NCBI GenBank assembly: GCA_965243415.1
Contig: OZ251549.1
Coordinates: 434,001 to 498,000 of the forward strand
DNA length: 64,000 nt
Source: G965204755 sp965243415
GTDB taxonomy: Bacteria; Acidobacteriota; Vicinamibacteria; Marinacidobacterales; Marinacidobacteraceae
Direction of reading: 5' to 3'
Both the position numbers and the translations under genes were made by a program. The stretch's first letter is position 1; each line of letters starts with the position of its first letter. Shown here one piece after another: positions 24,922 to 34,078 of this stretch. Under the pieces are notes generated by a model. That model saw only the letters and a program-made list of their open reading frames with translations. It searched no databases and was not told the DNA's origin.

Positions 24922-25629
24922 TCACTTTGCGGCCCGCAGCCGGCGGCGTCCCTCCCGGACGAGCAGGAAGAGCGCCGCCGCCACCAGCGCGCCGGCCAGG
25001 GCCGCGCTCCGGGCCAGCGCCCGCACCGCGTAGCCGAGCACGGTCCGCTCCTCGGTCACGAGCAGCAGGGCCGTAGCGGGCTCGCCGGGGGCCGGGCGCC
25101 GCCAGCGGAAGCGGTTGCCCCGCCGCGGGCGTTCGCCGCTGTCGTGGCGCAGCACGCGGGCGGTCGGCTGGATCTCGACGATCCCCGAGGAGCGGTCGTC
25201 CGGGCCGGCGGCGCGCGGCGGAAGCGTCATGCGCAATTCGAGTTCTCCCGCTTCGTTCGGTCCGTACCGGCACTCCCGCCGCAGCAGCGGGGCGCGGCAG
25301 AGCGCATCCACCGACTCGAAGGTGAGTTCGGCGAGGAGCCGGCCGTCGGGTTCCTCCCGGAGGCGAACGACCTCCCGCCCGGGCCCGGCCAGCCGCTCCC
25401 GGAGCGCCGCCGCCGGGTCCCCGGACGCCGGACGGGCGGGGGACACCCGGAGGAAGGATCTGCCGGAGCCGTCCGGTTCCAGCCGGTGGAGTTCGTCGAA
25501 GGCCCCGCCCCCGGCGCACGCCGCGCCGAGGAGGCCGAGCGCCAGGAGCGCCGACCCGGGACCGAAGGGGCGGCGCCGCGGGCGGCGGGGGTTCGCCGGG
25601 GAGCCGGCGGGAGGGCGTCCGTAGAATCC
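24922..25629 (-). CDS. Putative lipoprotein with C-terminal membrane helix (start unclear)
   Basis: The stop is at 24922. The sequence shows an Arg/Pro-rich n-region, a hydrophobic stretch ending in a lipobox-like LGLLGAACAGGG, about 160 residues of mixed structure (FDELHRLEPDGSGRSFLRV, LLAELTFESVDALCRAPLL, ELELRMTLPP), and a C-terminal helix (AALAGALVAAALFLLV) followed by a basic tail. It resembles small LppM/DUF3153-like bacterial lipoproteins in layout, but I do not assign a family. No ATG, GTG or TTG lies in frame between the lipobox and the facing polA start (25645), so the start is a rarer codon or the 5' end is damaged; my right boundary is approximate. Confidence 0.55.
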   Translation of the reverse strand, partial: GFYGRPPAGSPANPRRPRRRPFGPGSALLALGLLGAACAGGGAFDELHRLEPDGSGRSFLRVSPARPASGDPAAALRERLAGPGREVVRLREEPDGRLLAELTFESVDALCRAPLLRRECRYGPNEAGELELRMTLPPRAAGPDDRSSGIVEIQPTARVLRHDSGERPRRGNRFRWRRPAPGEPATALLLVTEERTVLGYAVRALARSAALAGALVAAALFLLVREGRRRLRAAK

Positions 25630-25644
25630 CGAACCGACCCGGAA

Positions 25645-28308
25645 ATGGCCGACTCGACCCTGTTGCTCGTGGACGGCAACAACCTGCTGTTCCGGTCGTT
25701 CTTCGCCATGCCCCGGCTGACCCGTTCCGACGGGCAGCCGAACGGCGCCCTCCACGGGTTCGCGACCACCCTGCGCATGTTGCTCCGGGAGGAGGCGCCG
25801 GGCTTCTGCGCGGTGGTGTTCGACGCCCCCGGCCCCACCTTCCGGCACGAGCGGTTCCCCGACTACAAGGCGAACCGGCCGCCGATGCCGGAAGAGTTGG
25901 CCCGGCAGGTCCCCTTCACCCGCGACCTCTCCCGGGCGCTCGGGGCGGCGGTGGTGGAGATCCCCGGGGTGGAAGCCGACGATGTGATCGGGACGCTGGC
26001 GGTCGCCGCCGCCGGGAGCGGGCTGCGGGCGGTCGTCGTCTCCGGGGACAAGGACCTGCTCCAGGTGGTGGGCGACCGGGTCGTCGTCGCCCCGCCTTCC
26101 GACCCCGAGGCCCGGCTGGACGCCGCCGCCGTGGAGCGGAAACTGAAGGTGCCGCCGGAACGGGTGCCGGACTACCTGGGTCTCGTCGGCGACTCGGTGG
26201 ACAACATTCCCGGAGTCCGGGGGATCGGCCCGACCACCGCCGTGAAGCTGATCGCCGCCTACGGGGGGATCGAGGACATCCTGGCGCGCGTCGAAGAGAT
26301 CGAACGCCCGCGGACCCGGAACCTGCTCACCGAACAGGCGGAGGCGGCGCGCCTCTCCCGGGACCTGGCCCTCCTGCGGCTCGAGGTCCCGGTGCCGGAG
26401 GCGGCGGAGGGGATGGAGGGGCTGCGCTACCGGGGCCCGGAGGTGGAAGCGGCGCGGAAGATCCTCGAGGAGTTGGAGTTGCGCACCCTGGCGCGCGACC
26501 TGGCCCCGGCGGTCTCGGCCCCGGCGGCCCCGCCGGAAGTGCGCCGGCTGTCGTCCGGGGCGGAGGTCGCCTCCTTCCTGGCGCGGGCCGCCGAAGGGGG
26601 TCGGCTCGCCGTGCACTTCGCGCTCGGGGAACCGGAGGGCCGCGCCGAGCCCCCGCTCCGGGCGCTGGGGCTCGCCTCCGGGGAAGACGACGGGGCGCTC
26701 GCCGCGGTGGGCCCGTCGCTCACCGAGGACGACCTGGCCCGCGTTTTCGCCGAGGCGGACGAACCTGCTCCGCTCGTCGGGCACGAACTGCAGGGCTTCC
26801 TGCGCTGGCTGATCGGGCGCGGGGTGACGCCGCCGCCGGTGGCGCACGACAGCCAGGTGGCGGCCTGGCTGCTGAACACCACCCGGCGGGCGCAGGAGTT
26901 CGACGCCGTCCTGCGGGACTACACCGGGCTCTCGCTGCCCGCCGACCCCTCCGCCGGGAGCGGCGGCGGCCTCTTCGCCCCCGCAGCCGCCGCCGGACCC
27001 GAAGCGGACGGGAAGCGGTGGGAGCCCCTGGCGATCCGGGCCGCCCGGCAACTGCGGCTGGCGAAGGAGTTGGACTTCCGGCTCGACGACGAAGGGCTGC
27101 GCCCGGTGTTCACCGACATCGAGTTGCCGCTGATCCCGGTGCTGGCCCGGATCGAGACCCGGGGCCTCTGCCTCGACGAAGGGGCGCTGCGGGAACTCGG
27201 GGAGAGCCTCGGCGGGCGGATCACGGCCCTCGAGGCCCGGATCCACGAGTTGGCCGGGGGCCCGTTCGACATCGCCAGCCCCAAGCAACTGGGCGAGGTC
27301 CTGTTCGACAAGTTGCAGTTGCCGCAGACCCGGAAGACCCAGAAGACGAAGCGCGCCTCGACCCGGGCCGAGGTGCTCGAGGAGTTGGCCGGCCACCACG
27401 AACTCCCGGGCCTGGTGCTCGAGTACCGGGAACTCACCAAGTTGAAGAGCACCTATGTGGATCCGCTGCCGACGCTGGTCTCCCCGGAGAGCGGCCGGCT
27501 CCACACCCGCCTCCACCAGACGGTGGCCGCCACCGGGCGGCTGTCGAGCACCGACCCGAACCTGCAGAACATCCCGGTGCGCACCGAGATCGGCCGGCAG
27601 GTGCGCCGGGCGTTCGTCGCCGCGCCGGGGAAGCGGCTGCTGTCGGCGGACTACTCCCAGATCGAGTTGCGGATCCTGGCCCACCTGAGCGGCGACCCGG
27701 CGCTCGTCGAAGCCTTCCGGCAGGGCGAGGACATCCACGCCCGCACCGCCGCGGAAGTGTTCTCCGCCTTCGCCCTCGAACCGGGCGAGGCGCGGCGGCG
27801 GGCGAAGATCGTGAACTTCTCGGTGATCTACGGGAAGACCGCGTTCACCCTGGCGAAGGAGATCGGGGTCTCCACTTCCGAGGCGCAGGCGTTCATCGAG
27901 GCGTACTTCGACCGCTACGCCGAAGTCCGGGCGCTCATCGAGAAGATCCGGGAGACGGCGCGGGACACCGGCCGGGTCACCACCCTCTTCGGCCGCCGGC
28001 GGCTCATCCCGGAGATCCGGGCGCAGAACCGGGCGCGCCGGGAAGCCGCCGAGCGGATGGCGGTGAACGCCCCCATCCAGGGCGCCGCCGCCGACCTCAT
28101 CAAGATCGCCATGCTGGGAGTGGAGCGGTCGCTCGCCGGGACCTCCGGGGAGGTGCTCCTGCAGGTCCACGACGAACTGCTGATCGAGGCGGAGGCCGGG
28201 GAAGCGGAAGCGGTGGCGGCGATCGCGCGCCGGGAGATGGAAGCCGCCGCCGACCTTGCCGTGCCGCTCGTCGCCGAAGTGCGGATCTCCGATCACTGGG
28301 AGCACTGA
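25645..28308 (+). CDS. polA: DNA polymerase I
   Basis: 887 residues from ATG 25645 (MADSTLLLVDGNNLLFRSFF); the longer open frame upstream overlaps the facing lipoprotein. Domains in order: 5'-3' exonuclease/FEN (FPDYKANRPPMPEE, VEADDVIGTLA, VSGDKDLLQ, GDSVDNIPGVRGIGPTTA), a degenerate 3'-5' exonuclease region, and the polymerase (DPNLQNIPVRTEIGRQVRRA, motif A DYSQIELRILAHLSG, motif B RRRAKIVNFSVIYGKTAF, motif C QVHDELLIEAE). In the proofreading region the acidic metal ligands are not where expected (AVHFALGEPEGR instead of a D-x-E strand), so proofreading is probably lost, as in many non-enterobacterial PolI. Its 3' end is duplicated just downstream. Confidence 0.96.
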   Translation: MADSTLLLVDGNNLLFRSFFAMPRLTRSDGQPNGALHGFATTLRMLLREEAPGFCAVVFDAPGPTFRHERFPDYKANRPPMPEELARQVPFTRDLSRALGAAVVEIPGVEADDVIGTLAVAAAGSGLRAVVVSGDKDLLQVVGDRVVVAPPSDPEARLDAAAVERKLKVPPERVPDYLGLVGDSVDNIPGVRGIGPTTAVKLIAAYGGIEDILARVEEIERPRTRNLLTEQAEAARLSRDLALLRLEVPVPEAAEGMEGLRYRGPEVEAARKILEELELRTLARDLAPAVSAPAAPPEVRRLSSGAEVASFLARAAEGGRLAVHFALGEPEGRAEPPLRALGLASGEDDGALAAVGPSLTEDDLARVFAEADEPAPLVGHELQGFLRWLIGRGVTPPPVAHDSQVAAWLLNTTRRAQEFDAVLRDYTGLSLPADPSAGSGGGLFAPAAAAGPEADGKRWEPLAIRAARQLRLAKELDFRLDDEGLRPVFTDIELPLIPVLARIETRGLCLDEGALRELGESLGGRITALEARIHELAGGPFDIASPKQLGEVLFDKLQLPQTRKTQKTKRASTRAEVLEELAGHHELPGLVLEYRELTKLKSTYVDPLPTLVSPESGRLHTRLHQTVAATGRLSSTDPNLQNIPVRTEIGRQVRRAFVAAPGKRLLSADYSQIELRILAHLSGDPALVEAFRQGEDIHARTAAEVFSAFALEPGEARRRAKIVNFSVIYGKTAFTLAKEIGVSTSEAQAFIEAYFDRYAEVRALIEKIRETARDTGRVTTLFGRRRLIPEIRAQNRARREAAERMAVNAPIQGAAADLIKIAMLGVERSLAGTSGEVLLQVHDELLIEAEAGEAEAVAAIARREMEAAADLAVPLVAEVRISDHWEH

Positions 28309-28743
28309 GTCCCGCCGGACGGGGCCGCCCGGGCCGCGGTTTCCCGGCGCTTCCGCACGCTCCCCGGGGCCTCCGGAGAGGCGCTCCTGCAGGTCCACGA
28401 CGAACTGCTGATCGAGGCGGAGGCCGGGGAGGCGGAAGCGGTGGCGGCGATCGCGCGCCGGGAGATGGAAGCCGCCGCCGACCTCGTCGCGCCGCTCGTC
28501 GCCGAAGTGCGGATCCCGGATCACCGGGAGCACTGAGTCCCGCCGAACGGGGCCGCCCGGGCCGCGGTTCCCCGGCGCTTCCGCACGCTCCCCGGGGCCT
28601 CCGGAGAGACGCTCCTGCAGGTCCGCGACGAACTGCTGATGGAGGCGGTGGCGGCGATCGCGCGCCGGGAGAGGGAAGCCGCCGCCGAACTCGCCGTGCC
28701 GCTCGTCGCCGAGGTGCGGATCCCGGATCACCGGGAGCACTGA
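28309..28743 (+). repeat. Two tandem copies of the polA 3' end
   Basis: The last about 190 bp of polA plus about 38 bp of following DNA recur twice. Stops lie at 28306-28308, 28534-28536 and 28741-28743 (period 228, then 207). Copy 2 still reads in frame through the motif C region to DHREH-stop. Copy 3 has a 21-bp in-frame deletion removing the AEAGEAE segment and a His to Arg change in the motif C sequence (QVRDELL). No start codon or ribosome site precedes either copy, so they are not genes. Confidence 0.9.
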
Positions 28744-28792
28744 GTCCCGCCGGGCGGGGCCGCCCGGGCTGCGGTTCCCCGGCGCCCTCCCT

Positions 28793-29590
28793 TCACCGCT
28801 TGCCGAGGTACACCCCGTCGGGGTCGAGTTCGTCGCGGAGGACGCGGAGATCTTCCGGGGCCGGCGGCGGCGTGGGGCCGACCGTCTCCGAAACCCGCAG
28901 ATCCCAGGAAACGGCGTCCCGCGCCCGTTCGACGGTGACGCCCGGATGGACCGACTCCAGCACCATCTCCCGGGTCTCCGGGTGGAATCCGTAAACGCCG
29001 AGGTCGGTGACCACCCGGACCGGCCCGCCGCCCGGCGCGCCCAGCCGCTCCCGGGAGTCGCCGCCCTCGGCCCAGCCGACGGTGGTGCGGAAGTCGAGGC
29101 GCTCGACGAACTTCCGGGCGTCCTGGCGGAGGACGACCACCGTGCGGCGGGCGTTCCAGGCGATGTCCGGGGCGCCGCCGGCGCCGGGGAGGCGCACCCT
29201 CGGCTTCGCGTAGTCGGCGCCGATGACCGTGGTGTTCAGGTTGCCGAACCGGTCGATCTGCGCCGCCCCCAGGAGGCCCAGGTCGCACCGTCCGCCCTGG
29301 AGGAAGCAGAGGAAGGTCTCCGTCATCGGCAGCACCTGCGCCGCGCCGCTCACCAGGCAGGGGTCGCCGATGGAGAGCGGCGTCCGGGCCGGGCGCGCCC
29401 CGAAGACCCCCGACTCGTAGAGCAGGTTCGACCGCGCCGCGTGGAGCCGCTGCGCCAGGCGCACGGCCAGGTTGGGGAGCCCGATCCCGACGAAGACGCT
29501 GTCGCCGTCGCGCACCTCCCGGGCGGCGGCGACCACCATCATCTCGGTGCGGGTGGGCGGCGCCCCGGCGCCGGTCGGCGAGTCCTTCAC
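28793..29590 (-). CDS. CoA transferase, subunit B (glutaconate CoA-transferase type)
   Basis: 265 residues from GTG 29590, overlapping the subunit A stop by 4 nt. Blocks typical of family I CoA transferases of the GctB/IpdB group: MMVVAAAREVRDGDSVFVGI, GLPNLAVRLAQRLHAARSNL, LLYESGVFGARPARTPLSIG, LGLLGAAQIDRFGNLNTTVI and HPGVTVERARDAVSWDLRV. With subunit A it would transfer CoA between carboxylic acids, possibly in glutaconate or ring-opened steroid/aromatic acid breakdown. The substrate cannot be read from sequence. Confidence 0.88.
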   Translation of the reverse strand: MKDSPTGAGAPPTRTEMMVVAAAREVRDGDSVFVGIGLPNLAVRLAQRLHAARSNLLYESGVFGARPARTPLSIGDPCLVSGAAQVLPMTETFLCFLQGGRCDLGLLGAAQIDRFGNLNTTVIGADYAKPRVRLPGAGGAPDIAWNARRTVVVLRQDARKFVERLDFRTTVGWAEGGDSRERLGAPGGGPVRVVTDLGVYGFHPETREMVLESVHPGVTVERARDAVSWDLRVSETVGPTPPPAPEDLRVLRDELDPDGVYLGKR

Positions 29591-30507
29591 CGGTAGTCCC
29601 CGTAGTCCACCGGGTCGGCGAGGCGGGGCCCCGGGCGGAGCCGCTCCAGCGCCGCCGCGCCCAGCCGCTCCCGGTAGGCGGCGCGGTCGGGAAGGCCGAA
29701 CACCCACTCGTCGAGGTAGCGGGCGAGGCGCTCCGGATCGCGGGTCACCCGGTCCCAGGCGAGGTAGGCGTCGTTGTCCCGGTCGTAGTGGCCCTGGGCG
29801 AAACTGGGGTGGGCGCCGAAAGGCTCCACCACCACCGCGTCCACCGCCACCCCGGGGATCCGGGTGCGGTCGGGGTCCCGGCGGACGACCTCCTCGTCCA
29901 CCAGTTCCTCGACGACCACGATCACGCGCCGGGCGGCGAAAGCGGCTTCCTTCTGCGCCCCGACGATCCCCCAGATCTGGGTGTTGCCTTCCCGGTCGGC
30001 GCGCTGGGCGTTCACGACGGTGACTTCCGGGTGGAGGGCGGCGACGGCGTCGAGCCGCTCGCCGGTGAACGGGCAGGCCACTTCCCGGATCTCCGGGTTC
30101 ACCCGGGGCAGGTCGGTGCCCCGGTAGCCGCGCAGCGGGAAGAACGGGAGCCCGGCGGCGGCCGCCTGGTAGCGGCAGAGGAGGCCGAAGTGGGAGTACT
30201 CCTCGATCTCCAGGGGTCGGGGGTCGGAGCATTCCACCGCCCGGCGCACCGCGTGGAGCGAGCCGACGCCGGGGTTCCCCAGCCAGCCGAAGATCAACTT
30301 GCGGGCGACCCCCGCCGCCACCATCTGGTCGAAGAGCAGATCGGGGGTCAGGCGGACCAGGGTCAGGTCCCGGCGGCGCTGGCGGATGATCTCGTGCCCG
30401 GCGGAGAACGGGATCAGGTGGGTGAACCCCTCGAGGGCCACCGTGTCCCCGTCGCGGACGAAGCGGGCCACCGCCTCCCGGAGGGACATGACCTTCGTCT
30501 CGGACAC
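29587..30507 (-). CDS. CoA transferase, subunit A (glutaconate CoA-transferase type)
   Basis: 306 residues from GTG 30507; an ATG at 30489 (MSLREAVARF) is a plausible alternative start and neither has a strong ribosome site. Key blocks: REAVARFVRDGDTVALEGFT, LTPDLLFDQMVAAGVARKLI, FGWLGNPGVGSLHAVRRAVE, and EEYSHFGLLCRYQAAAAGLP. This pattern is that of GctA/IpdA-type subunits. It is coupled to subunit B downstream and separated from the aminotransferase operon by a repeat region. Confidence 0.88.
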   Translation of the reverse strand: MSETKVMSLREAVARFVRDGDTVALEGFTHLIPFSAGHEIIRQRRRDLTLVRLTPDLLFDQMVAAGVARKLIFGWLGNPGVGSLHAVRRAVECSDPRPLEIEEYSHFGLLCRYQAAAAGLPFFPLRGYRGTDLPRVNPEIREVACPFTGERLDAVAALHPEVTVVNAQRADREGNTQIWGIVGAQKEAAFAARRVIVVVEELVDEEVVRRDPDRTRIPGVAVDAVVVEPFGAHPSFAQGHYDRDNDAYLAWDRVTRDPERLARYLDEWVFGLPDRAAYRERLGAAALERLRPGPRLADPVDYGDYR

Positions 30508-30529
30508 GGGGAGGGGAGGTTCCTGGCTT

Positions 30530-31170
30530 CGCGGCGGGGCCCGGGGGCGGCGCGATTATCCGCCCGCCGGGAGCGGTTCCCCCTCGCGGAGCGATCGCGC
30601 CGCACGCGGCGACCGCCCGGTCCGGTGGAGGCGGCGGTCGATCTCGACGGTTCCCCCCGGGCGAGCGGTCAGCGGCGGGACGCGACGGGCCGACTCGGCG
30701 CGCCGGCGGGTTCGCGGCCTCCGGGCCGGCGCCGAAACCTCCGGCGGGCGTTCCTTCCGGGATGGCGGCAGCGAAGCGGGCCCCGGGCAACGCGCCGCGG
30801 ACGAACCCCGCCCGCCGCCACCCCACGCGGCAGGCGTCCCGGACGACCGGGAGGGCGGTCCTCGCTTCACGGCAGGGGCCGCCGCAGGGAGGCGGCGGTC
30901 GCTCCCGGCGTTCTCCACGGGACAGATGGCGAACGGCGGAACGGTGGGGGCCGCGTCCGCCCGACGCCGCGGCGGCCGCGTCTCCGGTCGCGCCGTCGAA
31001 CCCCCGGCCGGCGCTTCTTCCGGGCGGCGGCGAAGCGCCCGGGTCGATGGCCCGGCGGCGGGCCGGAGCAGGCCGAGGCGGCGGGCCGAGCCGCAGCGTC
31101 GAAATCGGGTCGAGGGCCGTCGGGGCCCGGTCCCGGACGACGCAGCCCACCGACGCAGCCCACCGACGCT
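30530..31170. repeat. Decayed copies of the aminotransferase 3' end
   Basis: The DNA around the aminotransferase stop (31170-31500) recurs in degraded form at about 30821-31120 and 30540-30800. Landmarks: GGAGGCGGCGG(T/C)CG(A/C)TCTC, the CTTCCGGGCGGCGGCGAAG block (seen at about 30750, 31012 and 31420), and GGGAGGGCG(G/T)TCCTCGC. A short direct repeat ACGCAGCCCACCG occurs twice at 31138-31165. No plausible gene lies here; the 730-bp gap is explained by these copies. Confidence 0.7.
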
Positions 31171-31237
31171 GCGGGCGGCCGGCGTCCCGGTCACGGGGAG
31201 GGCGTTCCTCGCCTCGCCGGCACCGCCGGGGACCGGT

Positions 31238-32629
31238 TCATCCGCCCGCCGCCCGCGGCTCCCCGTCCCGGAGCGACGACACGGTCCGGCGGAGGCGGCG
31301 GCCGATCTCGGCGATCTCCTCCGGGCGGACGGTGAGCGGCGGGGCGAGGAGGACCACATCCGCCCGCCGGCGGGGATCGGGAGTCGCCGGCCCCGCGGTC
31401 GGGTATACCAGCAGGCGCTCCTTCCGGGCAGCGGCGGCGAAGCGGGCTCCGGTCACGCCGCCGGCGGCGGGCGGGAGCAGGCGGAGGCCGGCGAGGAGTC
31501 CCCGGACCGAGAACCCGGCGAGCGGGGGCGCTCCCCGTCCGGAGTCGAGGAGGGGAGCGAGGGCGGCGGCGAGGTCCGACTCGAGCCGCGCCGCCCGCTC
31601 GACGAGCCCTTCTTCCCGGATCAGCCGGAGCACCTCCGCCACCACCGCCGCCACCACCGGGTGGTGCGAGAAGGTGAAGCCGTGGGGGAAGTCGGGGGCC
31701 ACCGCCGCCGCCACTTCCGCCTTCGCGACCACCGCGCCGCCGGGGAGGTATCCCGAAGTGAGCCCCTTGCCCAGGACCAGGAGGTCCGCTTCGACCCCGG
31801 CGTGCTCCGAGGCCAGGAATCTCCCGGTGCGCCCGCAGCCGGTCAGGACTTCGTCGGCGATGAGCAGGAGCCCGCGTTCGTCGGCGAGGCGCCGCAGCCG
31901 GCGGAGGTAGTCCTCCGGGGGCGCGAACCCGCCGGCGGAAGCGCCGAGGATCGGTTCCACCAGCAGCGCCAGCGCCTCGCCGCCGAGGCGGGCGAGGGCG
32001 GTCCCGGCTTCCGCGGCGCAGGCGACTTCGCAGGCCGGACGTTCGAGACCCAGCGGGCAGCGCGGGCACCAGGGCGCGGGGATGAACTCGGCCGGCGGGA
32101 GCAGCGGCGCGTACGGGGCGCGGAGGGCCTCCCGCCCGGAGACCGCCAGCGCGCCCAGGGTGCTGCCGTGGTAGCCCGGGGTCTGCGCGACGACCCGGCG
32201 GCGCTCCGGCTGCCCGACGGCCCGGGCGTGGGCGCGCGCCAGTTTCAGCGCGGTCTCCACCGCCTCCGCGCCCCCGGGAGTCAGGAAGACCTTCGCGTCC
32301 CGGTAGCCCGGCGGGAGGCTCCCGAGCAGCCGTTCCGCCGCTTCCTCCATCGCGGCGGTGGTGAATTGGGAACCGTGGACGAAGGCGGCGGCTTCGAGTT
32401 GCCGGGCGGCGGCGCGGGCCACCTCCGGCCGGCCGTGGCCCACGGACACCGCCAGGGCGCCGCCGCAGGCGTCGAGGAACCGTTCGCCGTCCTCGGTCTC
32501 CACCCAGACTCCCTCGGCCCGCGCCGCCCGGCGGTAGGTCCGGCGGAGATCCCGGTAGAAGACCGGACTCTCCGGGTAGCGGAGCGCGTTTCCCTCGCTG
32601 CCCCCGGCCGCGCCCGGGTCGGCGGTCAC
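31238..32629 (-). CDS. Class III PLP-dependent aminotransferase
   Basis: 463 residues from GTG 32629, overlapping the HAD stop (GTGA). Fold-type I aminotransferase class III hallmarks: GERFLDACGGALAVSVGHG, KVFLTPGGAEAVETALKLAR, TPGYHGSTLGALAVSG, the PLP Asp in LLLIADEVLTGCGRTGRF, the PLP Lys in LLVLGKGLTSGYLPGGAVV, and FTFSHHPVVAAVVAEVL. Relatives include omega-amino acid:pyruvate and BioA-like enzymes. The CPRCPLGLERPACEVAC segment adds an unusual cluster of four Cys between strands. Its amine substrate is unknown; position near the CoA transferase suggests catabolism. Confidence 0.9.
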   Translation of the reverse strand: MTADPGAAGGSEGNALRYPESPVFYRDLRRTYRRAARAEGVWVETEDGERFLDACGGALAVSVGHGRPEVARAAARQLEAAAFVHGSQFTTAAMEEAAERLLGSLPPGYRDAKVFLTPGGAEAVETALKLARAHARAVGQPERRRVVAQTPGYHGSTLGALAVSGREALRAPYAPLLPPAEFIPAPWCPRCPLGLERPACEVACAAEAGTALARLGGEALALLVEPILGASAGGFAPPEDYLRRLRRLADERGLLLIADEVLTGCGRTGRFLASEHAGVEADLLVLGKGLTSGYLPGGAVVAKAEVAAAVAPDFPHGFTFSHHPVVAAVVAEVLRLIREEGLVERAARLESDLAAALAPLLDSGRGAPPLAGFSVRGLLAGLRLLPPAAGGVTGARFAAAARKERLLVYPTAGPATPDPRRRADVVLLAPPLTVRPEEIAEIGRRLRRTVSSLRDGEPRAAGG

Positions 32630-33321
32630 CGCGGGGGCAGGGGGAGCGAGAGCGCCGCCGGGAGGGCGGCGAGGGTCCGGAGCAGGAGGTCGGGAGCGGC
32701 GGCCCGCAGCATCGCCTCGCTGCTGAAGGCGCTCCGCAGCGCCGCCGTGCGCGTCCCGGCGCCCTTCCCCATCGCCACATCCTCCGGGCGGTCGCCCAGG
32801 TAGAGGGTCTCCGCCGGGGCGGACCCCAGGGCGGCGAGGGCGGCGAGCAGCCCCTCCGGGTGCGGTTTCCGCCGGCGGCAGTCTTCGAACGCCACGGTCA
32901 CCGTGAACCGCCCCCGGAGGCCGAAGCGGTCGAGGTCGGCGTCGAGGCGCCGCCGCTCGGCGGTCGTGACCACCCCGAAACGCCGGCCGGCCGCCGCCAG
33001 TCGGTCGAGGGTGTCGGTCGCGCCCGGCAGCAGCCGGAGGTCGGCGCTGCGCTCGGCGAAGGCGGCGTTCCAGAGGGCGCCGGCCTCCTCCCAGCGGGAC
33101 TCCGGGATTCCCAATTCCCGGTAGGTCTCGTGCCAGTCGGGGCGGTAGGTGTCCCGGTAGCGCGCCTCGTCCATGGTGATCCCGAAGTGCCGGAAGACGG
33201 TCAGGGAAGCGGCGTGGGTGGCGGCGAAACTGTCCACCAGCGTCCCGTCCCAGTCGAAGACGACCGTGGTCAGTCCGGGTGTCGATCCGGGGGCGAGGTC
33301 GGGAGGGATCGGGAACGACAC
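32626..33321 (-). CDS. HAD-superfamily hydrolase (phosphoglycolate phosphatase-like)
   Basis: 231 residues from GTG 33321; the open frame extends upstream without coding character. HAD motifs: TTVVFDWDGTLVDSFAATHA (motif I with both Asp), VVTTAERRRLDADLDRFGL (motif II Thr), CRRRKPHPEGLLAALAALG (motif III Lys) and TLYLGDRPEDVAMGKGAG (motif IV). The helical cap between motifs I and II fits the Gph/PGP subgroup. Translationally coupled to the aminotransferase. Confidence 0.88.
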   Translation of the reverse strand: MSFPIPPDLAPGSTPGLTTVVFDWDGTLVDSFAATHAASLTVFRHFGITMDEARYRDTYRPDWHETYRELGIPESRWEEAGALWNAAFAERSADLRLLPGATDTLDRLAAAGRRFGVVTTAERRRLDADLDRFGLRGRFTVTVAFEDCRRRKPHPEGLLAALAALGSAPAETLYLGDRPEDVAMGKGAGTRTAALRSAFSSEAMLRAAAPDLLLRTLAALPAALSLPLPPR

Positions 33322-33487
33322 GGCGGGCGGCGCGGGCGCGGCGGGACGGTTCGGGGGGACGGTCGGGGAGGCCGGTTCCGGGCGCCGCGGGGCGCCGGGC
33401 AAGCGTATCCGCGCCTCTCCGGGGCCCCCGGGATTCGTCGGGAGGGAGCGGCGTTCGCGGGAGGGGCGCCCGGCTAGGATTCCCCCG

Positions 33488-34078
33488 ATGCTCCACTGCC
33501 GTTCGTCGCTGCTCGAAACCGGGGTCCCGGAGGTCGGAACCCTCGAACTGCTCTCCACCGGGGAGGGTCTCGCCGCCGTCCTCTTCTGCGACGAGCGCCG
33601 GTCGGGGGCCTCCTCGCGCTGGATCTTCCGGGAGGTCGGGACGATCGCCCCGGCCGCGGCGGGAGAACACGATCTCTACGCGGAGCAGATCCGGGAGTAC
33701 CTCGCCGGCGCCCGCACCGAGTTCGACCTGCCCCTCCACCGGACCGGCACCCTGTTCCAGCGGGCGGTGCTCGACGCCGTGGGGCGGGTGCCCTACGGCG
33801 CCACCGCCACCTACGGCGAGATCGCGGCCGCCGTCGGCAGCCCGAAGGCCGTCCGGGCGGTGGGGGCGGCGAACGGCGCGAACCCGCTGCCGCTGGTGAT
33901 CCCCTGCCACCGGATCGTCGGGACCGCGGCGAAGGGCGGGTCGAAGTTGACCGGCTACGGCGGCGGCCTCGACGCCAAGCGCCGGCTCCTCGATCTCGAG
34001 GCCTCGGTCATCGCCCGCTCCGTCAGCCACCCCGCCGCCGAAGCGCCGGCGCCGGCCCGCCTCCCCCTGGCCTCGTGA
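33488..34078 (+). CDS. ogt: Methylated-DNA-[protein]-cysteine S-methyltransferase
   Basis: 196 residues from ATG 33488. The C-terminal domain has FQRAVLDAVGRVPYGATATYGEI split over a helix-turn-helix, the active-site PCHRIVG with the methyl-accepting Cys, and the following KLTGYGGGLDAKRRLLDLE. The N-terminal ribonuclease H-like domain is short. The protein repairs O6-alkylguanine by irreversible transfer to its Cys. It overlaps the cyclophilin gene by 4 nt (GTGA). Confidence 0.94.
   Translation: MLHCRSSLLETGVPEVGTLELLSTGEGLAAVLFCDERRSGASSRWIFREVGTIAPAAAGEHDLYAEQIREYLAGARTEFDLPLHRTGTLFQRAVLDAVGRVPYGATATYGEIAAAVGSPKAVRAVGAANGANPLPLVIPCHRIVGTAAKGGSKLTGYGGGLDAKRRLLDLEASVIARSVSHPAAEAPAPARLPLAS

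Noticed and set aside
28309..28743. A separate small gene downstream of polA
   Set aside because: The open frame is the repeated polA 3' end and has no start codon with ribosome site.
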